Positions 58,627-64,000 of a stretch of DNA of 64,000 nucleotides are shown piece by piece; positions within the stretch are counted from its first letter, which is position 1; each line of letters begins with the position of its first letter. Where the stretch lies: the NCBI RefSeq assembly GCF_043290135.1, contig NW_027464588.1, forward strand, positions 8,254,001-8,318,000, read 5' to 3'. A program made the position numbers and the translations under genes. The notes below the pieces were generated by a model, which saw only the letters and a list, made by a program, of their open reading frames with translations, was not told the DNA's origin and did not search any database. This DNA is from Rhipicephalus microplus (taxonomy: Eukaryota > Arthropoda > Arachnida > Ixodida > Ixodidae).

Positions 58627-59991
58627 TTAGTTTCTCGGATACGGGCTAGGAGACCGGCCCCGCGTTGGGCCGGAGTACTGCCGGGGGTGCGGTGACATGC
58701 GGCGGCTGGGCGACGGCGAACGGGAAGGACTTCGGGGTGTCCATTGAGTTCCTGTCAGGTAGTCGGCGATGTCACGTGGCCGTTCCCCTGGATGCAGACG
58801 TGGTGCATCGACGGCGAAGCCACGCAGTCCCATCTGTCGGTACTGGCAACGGCAGTAAGTGTGCCCGGCCTCGCCACAGTGGTAGCACAGTGGGTGGTTG
58901 TCAGGGGTGCGCCAAACGTCGGTTTTCCTCGGCGCACTGCGCTGGCCCGCTGGTGAACGGTAGGTCGTCGGTGGGAGTGGTGGCGGCGGTGTTGTCCGGC
59001 GACGGAAGTGCGACGGGGCGGCGTTGTGGCGTGGACGGGGAGGAGCGTTGTGGCGCACTGCAGCGGCGTAGCTCATAGTTTCTGGCTCGGGCAGCGGTGT
59101 TTGGGGAATTCGAAGTGATTGCCGAACTTCTTCTCGCACAATGTCAGCGATCGAATCCACTTGAGGGTGCGCCGAAGGCAACAGTTTGCGCAGCTCTTCC
59201 CGCACGATCGCTCGGATCGTTTCACGCAGGTTTTCGGAGTCACTGGTTTGAGCAGCAGCGCATTCTGGAGTCAGGCGACGGTTATACTGTCTGGTGTGCA
59301 TGTCAAGGGTTTTTTCGATGGTGGTCGCCTCGGATACAAATTCTTGGTCGGTGTTTGGTGGATCCCTCATTAGTCCCGCGAAGAGCTCCTGTTTGACTCC
59401 TCGCATGAGGAAACGAACTTTCTTCTCCTCAGGCACGTCTGGGTCAGCGTGACGAAATAGGCGGGTCATCTCCTCTGTGAACATTCCAACCTTCTCATTT
59501 GGAAGCTGAACCCGGGTCTCTAGTTGAGCAGCGGCCCTTTCTTTGCGAGCGACGCTCGCGAACGTTTGCAGAAATGCGCCGCAGAAGACATCCCACGTTC
59601 GGAGCGTGGACTCACGATTCTCTAGCCAGGTCCTTGCGGTGTCTTCCAGGTAGAAGTACACACGACGGAGCTTTTCTTCGTTGTCCCAGTAGTTGAGGGC
59701 AGCCACACGGTCGTATGTTTCCAGCCAGGACTCCGGGTTATCGAACGATGAACCATGGAAAATTGGTGGTTCCCTGGGTAGATGCATGACCATCGTGGGC
59801 TGGGATGCGGCGGTTGTCATTGTCGCTGCAGTCGCAGTCATGACCTTGGTCTTCCGCGCCTTGTCTTCTTGAAGCCCGTACTCCGGTGGTAGCCCTTGCT
59901 GTCGGCGCCTTGTTCGCTGCTCCTGGCTGGCGTCGGTGTCTTCTCCGCGACGTGGGCTGGGTTCACGGCTTGACGGGGGCGTCCGGTACAT
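58627..59991 (-). CDS. Gypsy copy 3 Gag, uninterrupted
   Basis: 454 codons from ATG 59991, the only complete large ORF of the Gypsy elements here. N-terminal polar region (REPSPRRGEDTDASQEQRTR), then a capsid-like part: EPPIFHGSSFDNPESWLETY, KLRRVYFYLEDTARTWLENR, RFLMRGVKQELFAGLMRDPP. One zinc knuckle C-X2-C-X4-H-X4-C, CYHCGEAGHTYCRC, follows near codon 385, and the tail is Arg/Ser/Pro-rich. It would form the particle shell and bind RNA in an active element. It may still be translatable, but its pol partner in this copy is broken. Confidence 0.9.
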   Translation of the reverse strand: MYRTPPSSREPSPRRGEDTDASQEQRTRRRQQGLPPEYGLQEDKARKTKVMTATAATMTTAASQPTMVMHLPREPPIFHGSSFDNPESWLETYDRVAALNYWDNEEKLRRVYFYLEDTARTWLENRESTLRTWDVFCGAFLQTFASVARKERAAAQLETRVQLPNEKVGMFTEEMTRLFRHADPDVPEEKKVRFLMRGVKQELFAGLMRDPPNTDQEFVSEATTIEKTLDMHTRQYNRRLTPECAAAQTSDSENLRETIRAIVREELRKLLPSAHPQVDSIADIVREEVRQSLRIPQTPLPEPETMSYAAAVRHNAPPRPRHNAAPSHFRRRTTPPPPLPPTTYRSPAGQRSAPRKTDVWRTPDNHPLCYHCGEAGHTYCRCQYRQMGLRGFAVDAPRLHPGERPRDIADYLTGTQWTPRSPSRSPSPSRRMSPHPRQYSGPTRGRSPSPYPRN

Positions 59992-60015
59992 GAACGAAGC
60001 AGCACCTCCATTAGA
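59992..60015 (-). promoter_or_regulatory. Putative primer binding site region of Gypsy copy 3
   Basis: On the - strand, TCTAA then TGGAGGTGCTGC follows the LTR end. The TGG start could pair with a tRNA CCA end. The tRNA was not identified. Confidence 0.45.
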
Positions 60016-60422
60016 TGTAACGGGGCCGTGACTTGGCCGAAGACAGGAAACTTCGTGTTGGGATTTAACTGTTTATTTGGGCGAACCTGTGCCTGGTAAA
60101 AGGAAAGTCCAATTACAGCAGCAGTCTCGCACAAATAGCAGTCTCGGACTGATAGCGGCAAACGGAGCGTCGGCCTTCGACCAACAACTGACAAGCGGCG
60201 AAGCGCGTCGGCATTTATACTCTTGCCGTCGAATGTTCTAGCGTTATTGCTGGCGGTGGCGTAGGTTCCAGAACAATCTGTACCGTTCGCACAGTGGGCG
60301 TGATCTTATCGAAATGATCTACTACAGTCCGGAACCTTCTCGAAAACTGCAGGCACGGTTCGCGCTGAGATTGGTGTGGTGTTTTGGGACGATAACAAAA
60401 ACTTGGGAAATGGAACGTGGAA
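60016..60422 (-). repeat. 5' LTR of Gypsy copy 3
   Basis: 407 bp, same length as 54442-54848, with about a dozen single-base differences. The outer end reads GTGGAA where the other LTR has GTGGCA. Confidence 0.93.
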
Positions 60423-60426
60423 ATAT

Positions 60427-60640
60427 AGCAGTTCACGTAATTAAGTCTGTTGCTGTTCCGAGAGGGTTAAATTGACAACAACTCTGGCAAGTAACGAAGT
60501 CCCGTCACTTAGTGCCGGTCGAAGCTCGTTGTCGACTGATTTAGGAATGAAACATTCAGCAATGTCTGCGACCGGGTAGGCGAAAATGTTGGTGGTGTGA
60601 AAAAACAGGTGCTGGTACTCGTTAGTGAAATTAGCCACAA
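60427..60640 (-). mobile_element. Old Gypsy, copy 4, upstream part (protease-RT linker)
   Basis: On the - strand: IVANFTNEYQHLFFHTTNIF, PVADIAECFIPKSV, LARVVVNLTLSEQQQ, comparable to the linker [17 protein letters not shown] of copy 3. When the SINE (with one target repeat) and copy 3 are taken out, the reading frame continues directly into the RT at 54177. Upstream it is cut off near 60641 by SINE sequence. Confidence 0.8.
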
Positions 60641-60790
60641 TATAGCTATTTGGGCTTAACATCCCAAAAACACTGTATGAATATGCGAGAGACCATATAG
60701 CATGGCTCCGGAAGTTTGTACCACCTGAGGTTCTTGAACGTTCACCTAAGTCAAAGCACATGGGCCTTAAACATGGGCCTCAAGCACATG
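60641..60790 (-). repeat. SINE fragment
   Basis: On the + strand: GGGCTTAACATCCCAAAA, ATGGCTCCGGAAGTTTGTAC, CACCTGAGGTTCTTGAACG, AAAGCACATGGGCC, in the reverse order and sense of the SINE at 54188; the tRNA head is missing. Confidence 0.7.
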
Positions 60791-60845
60791 GGCGTCCGTC
60801 GAATTACGACCGTTTGGGCTGGTATTTGATCACATGATGATAATA

Positions 60846-61078
60846 TATGGGATTGATTGCCCCAAACCACCATATGTATATGAAAGGTGCCGTAGTAGAT
60901 GGCTCCGGAAATTTAAACCACCTGAGGTTCTTTAGCGTGCACCCAAACCTGAGCACACAGGCCTACAGAACTCGCGCCTCCTTCGAAAATGCAGGCACCA
61001 TAATCGGGATTCAATCCTACGACCTGCGAGTCAGCAGCCGAGTGCCCTAGCGACTAGTCCACCTTGGCGGGTGGTGGC
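60846..61078 (-). repeat. (ATCA)-family SINE, - strand
   Basis: Complement of the 54188 type: tail-side ATATGGGATTGATTGCCCCA, the body line ACCACCTGAGGTTCTTTAGC, B-box complement GGGATTCAATCCTACGACC and A-box complement CAGCAGCCGAGTGCCCTAGC, ending CCACCTTGGCGGGTGG. About 120 bp before SLC41 exon 9. Confidence 0.8.
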
Positions 61079-61197
61079 GTCAGAATTTCTGAAGCCTCTA
61101 CTACGACATGCCTAATAATTATGTCGGGGCTTTGACACGTGCGACTGCAACTAGTAATAATATGCCGGAGCAACCAACACTTACTCGAATTGCGAAG

Positions 61198-61470
61198 GTG
61201 CTGGTATTGCTGTACCTGGCGCGCCTCATCGTGTACCACCTCTGGAACTGGGGCGTCGACCCGGACAACGCGGCCATCCCCTGCCTGACGGGCTGCGGCG
61301 ACTTCCTGGGCACGGGGTTTCTCACCATGGCCTATGCGTTGCTCTACTACATTGGCGACAAATCGGCCGTTCAAGAAGAAGAGCTGCGCTCCTACGTGCA
61401 CGTGACCACTCATCTCACTGTGCATGCGTCGTCTTCTACGCAAAGTTACAGCATTTCCACCTTGTCCTAG
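61198..61470 (+). CDS. SLC41: SLC41 exon 9: last helices and C-terminal tail
   Basis: The acceptor GCGAAG|GTG at 61197 has a weak pyrimidine tract, but it gives an ungapped join of LGQ to VLVLLYLARLIVYHLWNWG. DPDNAAIPCLTGCGDFLGTG follows, the second-half partner of the NPDN...GDL block in exon 5. Next are a last hydrophobic helix (FLTMAYALLYYIG) and a polar tail rich in Ser/Thr ending at TAG 61468-61470. An acceptor at 61170 is also in phase and would add nine residues, with poorer fit to the family. Confidence 0.9.
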   Translation: MLVLLYLARLIVYHLWNWGVDPDNAAIPCLTGCGDFLGTGFLTMAYALLYYIGDKSAVQEEELRSYVHVTTHLTVHASSSTQSYSISTLS

Positions 61471-62221
61471 CGATGCCACGTACTTTGCTCCACCAGAGTG
61501 GACCAGGCGCAGTTTCAGTTCTCAAGGCTACTTGTGCGCTTTGATATGTGATGACAAGTCCGCGTTTTTGTTTTATTTTTCGTTGTTTATAACGTTATAA
61601 TGCTTTTAGCTCTATTACGTCAATTATAATTGCCAAAATTTAAATGCCGATCTTTTTGCTCTTTTTACTATGTGCGTGTATGCACGTATACGTCGTATAG
61701 CTCAAGTACGCTTCCACAACGTACTGGTATCATAATGTCACCTACGTGAAGACGTAAGTATGAGTGTTTCGCAAGTTATATGGGTTTTCTGTGTGATATT
61801 TCAGATAAAACAACGCCAACCTATGCCTTCTTTTTCTCATTTTTACTTGTGATGGTACATTTTTCCTGCGCTGTATAGTAATGAACATGAATATTCATAA
61901 GACGCTTTGGCCTACATACCAGTGATCAATAACTTGAACTACCGAAGGCAATGCCGACAAAATCTACGATGGGTGGAGCGTAAACAAAACAAACAAGAGT
62001 TACAGCGTGATAAAGCACGGCGCCAACATAAGCTTAAATAATTGAGGGAAATATCAAGGACACTAAACGGGCCAGTTTCACAAGAAAAAAGATATGCACA
62101 AGTTAACATTGACCTAATATCTGAATGAAGTATATTTATTAGTTCTACGAGTTTCTAAAACATCTTTGATAGCTAATATTACAGGAATAGGTACAGACAG
62201 TACGATACACTTAGTTATAAG

Positions 62222-62227
62222 AATAAA
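62222..62227 (+). terminator. Possible poly(A) signal
   Basis: AATAAA about 750 bp after the SLC41 stop, with a second AATAAA at 62238-62243. AT-rich surroundings make chance matches likely. Confidence 0.3.
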
Positions 62228-62871
62228 GAGCAAGCGTAATAAATTTCCTGTAAAACTCATTCATTTCATGGTAATAAATAACTTTTGGCGACACTCTTAG
62301 TGATATAACGTTGTGTATTTATCAATAGGCCCAAAACCGAATGACTTATCAATCTATTTTACTATGGGAAATTCGCTCTACGCTATCAGTGAATATTAGA
62401 ACGTGATAGCGTTAAAAAGTTCATGTCGGAGAAATTTTGGTATGAGTAAAGCCTTCGTTGGTTCACAGCTGAAAATCACGACGAGTGCCTGAACTTAAAA
62501 TTTTAAACACATGAATAAAAGTGATGTCCTCTGGGTAACTATCACGTTCTCTACCAGTGTCACATTGTCATTTTCTATGTGATATCACTTTGCCGCAAAA
62601 TGTTGTCCAATGTATTGTGCACTGGGATTGATCGCACTAGGTCGTCCAATACATTCAACGTTGCGATTCAAGGGTTTTTTTAGGGGGGTGAATGGTACAG
62701 AGCATACGATGCACTGGAGGTCGGTAAACAAAACAAAAACTCGCATCACAAACACACAATTATTATCTGCTGCATCAAATAGGAGATTAAGTGCACACAT
62801 TTATCATCTTCTGCATCTTATACGAGTGTGAAAGTGAATGGCCATTAACCTGGAAGTCTACAAATACAGGT

Positions 62872-63363
62872 TCAAGACGAGGAAACAATTTGAAAACATT
62901 GTTGTTCCTTCATTACACAGTGAAAAAAATAGCGCATTGTTTTTACAGCATTTTTCAGGACAAAAAAAATCTGGCAGATTCCACGTACGATGGGAATTGA
63001 TGTTATGAGATGTATGCGGAGGGAAGGAGATTGCGGTGCAATTTGTTTACTGCGTGAGGCGTTACAAAATAACGATGATAATATGTCCAAATATAATACA
63101 TTCAGACATGTTGAACCATCGCACATGCTTTCCATAACCTGTTTACAGCTGTGTAACGATGCCAAAGTAACTGGGGCATTATCAACACCAGAAGACATAA
63201 GCTGATATGTTGTGCTTGTGCTTGCGAGGATAGAAGCAAGGGCTAATGCTTCATAAACTAACTTTGGTGGATGGCGCCTAAGTATTAAAGAGACGCTAAC
63301 CAAACGTAACGCCTGTTTTATAAGAGAACATATGAAATTTTTATAAAGTAAGATATGCAGCAC
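62872..63363 (-). CDS. Anonymous open frame, possible exon
   Basis: 163 codons in AT-rich DNA, not recognised. It reads LLYKNFICSLIKQALRLVS, LILRRHPPKLVYEALALAS, LASTSTTYQLMSSGVDN and YLDILSSLFCNASRSKQ. A pyrimidine-rich TTGTTCTTGCAG lies immediately at its 5' side on the - strand, and ACAG|GTTATG inside it could be a donor, so an exon of about 210 nt at the 5' end of the frame is conceivable. It could equally be a chance ORF. No function is proposed. Confidence 0.25.
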   Translation of the reverse strand: MLHILLYKNFICSLIKQALRLVSVSLILRRHPPKLVYEALALASILASTSTTYQLMSSGVDNAPVTLASLHSCKQVMESMCDGSTCLNVLYLDILSSLFCNASRSKQIAPQSPSLRIHLITSIPIVRGICQIFFVLKNAVKTMRYFFHCVMKEQQCFQIVSSS

Positions 63364-64000
63364 TGCAAGAACAATTGACGTTTCAGCAACATTACGCCTT
63401 CGTATGGTCTATTCCAAAGTGTTTCCAAGACCTTTCGTGGCTGTGCAGTAGAATATCAGATTTTTATAGAGGTTAGCTGTGTTAGAATAAAACTGACACC
63501 CTAATAGTTTCAGATTGCATTTGTTGAGCTCACACTGCCAACGTAAATTCATCTTAACACTCTCAAATTTAAATTGCCCACATTCTTGCATTTAAACCTA
63601 CAATGCGCACAAACAGTTATTCCTTGAGAAAACTTGCGAGAAAACTCTGCTTTTACTCTTCTTGTACAGCTCGTTTTATGAAAAATACAAAATTTTGTTT
63701 GGCACGTAACCTAATTAATAACATATGTAAATAATTAGTTACTATTGCATAATATGCAAGTCACCAACTTTTCATACCATGTTAAGTCAGCAATAGCTGC
63801 TTATCACCACACCAATAGTAGCTTTGTGCAGGTATTATATTCACTGTAGCAAATATGATACAGCGGGCATTACATGGTTGAATCTGTGCTCCTAGCGTTC
63901 TTTGGTATATATAAGCCACCAGCTGAGGCGTAATGAAGTACTTGTTCGCATGCGCATTCCCGAATGCAACAAGCAACACATCATGCCGTTTGGCGTTTGT

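Larger units (their letters stand above)
54442..60422 (-). mobile_element. Ty3/Gypsy LTR retrotransposon, copy 3 (full length)
   Basis: 5981 bp with two 407-bp LTRs (54442-54848 and 60016-60422) and an exact ATAT target repeat (54438-54441, 60423-60426). Order on the - strand: LTR, primer-site-like sequence, gag, protease, RT, RNase H, integrase, purine tract, LTR. Gag is complete; pol has two frameshifts and two stops. A different family from copies 1 and 2, whose LTRs are about 136 bp. It sits inside the target repeat of the SINE, which sits inside copy 4. Confidence 0.95.
61471..64000. other. 3' flank of the SLC41 gene
   Basis: AT-rich, no recognised repeat. It includes the presumed 3' UTR. 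The only long frame is on the - strand at 62872-63363. Confidence 0.5.

Noticed and set aside
63895..63925. TATATATA promoter on the - strand
   Set aside because: A single TATA-like run in AT-rich DNA with no gene behind it.

Overview
The window looks like nuclear DNA of an arthropod, most likely a hard tick. Evidence: one spliced gene with GT/AG introns of 0.9 to 26 kb, abundant tetranucleotide arrays, tRNA-headed SINEs with an (ATCA)n tail, and Ty3/Gypsy, I-type and CR1-like retroelements of a style common in tick genomes. The tick assignment rests on recognition of repeat style only; no search was run.

The only host gene I can build is on the + strand: an SLC41-family (MgtE-like) magnesium transporter with nine coding exons between about 5646 and 61470. 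All eight exon junctions keep the reading frame, and the joined exons predict about 525 codons, close to the size of animal SLC41 proteins. Both halves of the duplicated MgtE-like domain are present. One flaw stands out: exon 6 carries an in-frame TAG at 44679-44681, inside a predicted membrane helix.

The rest is mostly repeats, concentrated in introns 3 and 8. At 1-3447 is the 3' part of a Gypsy element (copy 1). Intron 1 (5994-8674) is nearly featureless. Intron 2 holds a 1.03-kb inverted-repeat element (8830-9863). Intron 3 (14673-40557) holds tetranucleotide arrays, a complete but broken Gypsy (copy 2, 17121-22587), a CR1-like LINE on the - strand (about 23231-32540) split by an LTR element that kept only gag and protease (23985-28573), and a full-length I-type LINE (34266-39989) with a perfect 16-bp target duplication. 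Introns 4 to 7 hold a satellite-like repeat family, a symmetric compound microsatellite and SINE remnants. Intron 8 (47773-61197) holds an endonuclease-like fragment, an old Gypsy (copy 4), and inside it a SINE and a younger Gypsy (copy 3, 54442-60422).

Copies 1 and 2 share not only the element but also about 780 bp of flank and two coding lesions, so they look like products of segmental duplication. The transposon genes have no visible connection to the transporter; they are intron passengers. After 61470 I see only a possible poly(A) signal and one anonymous - strand ORF.
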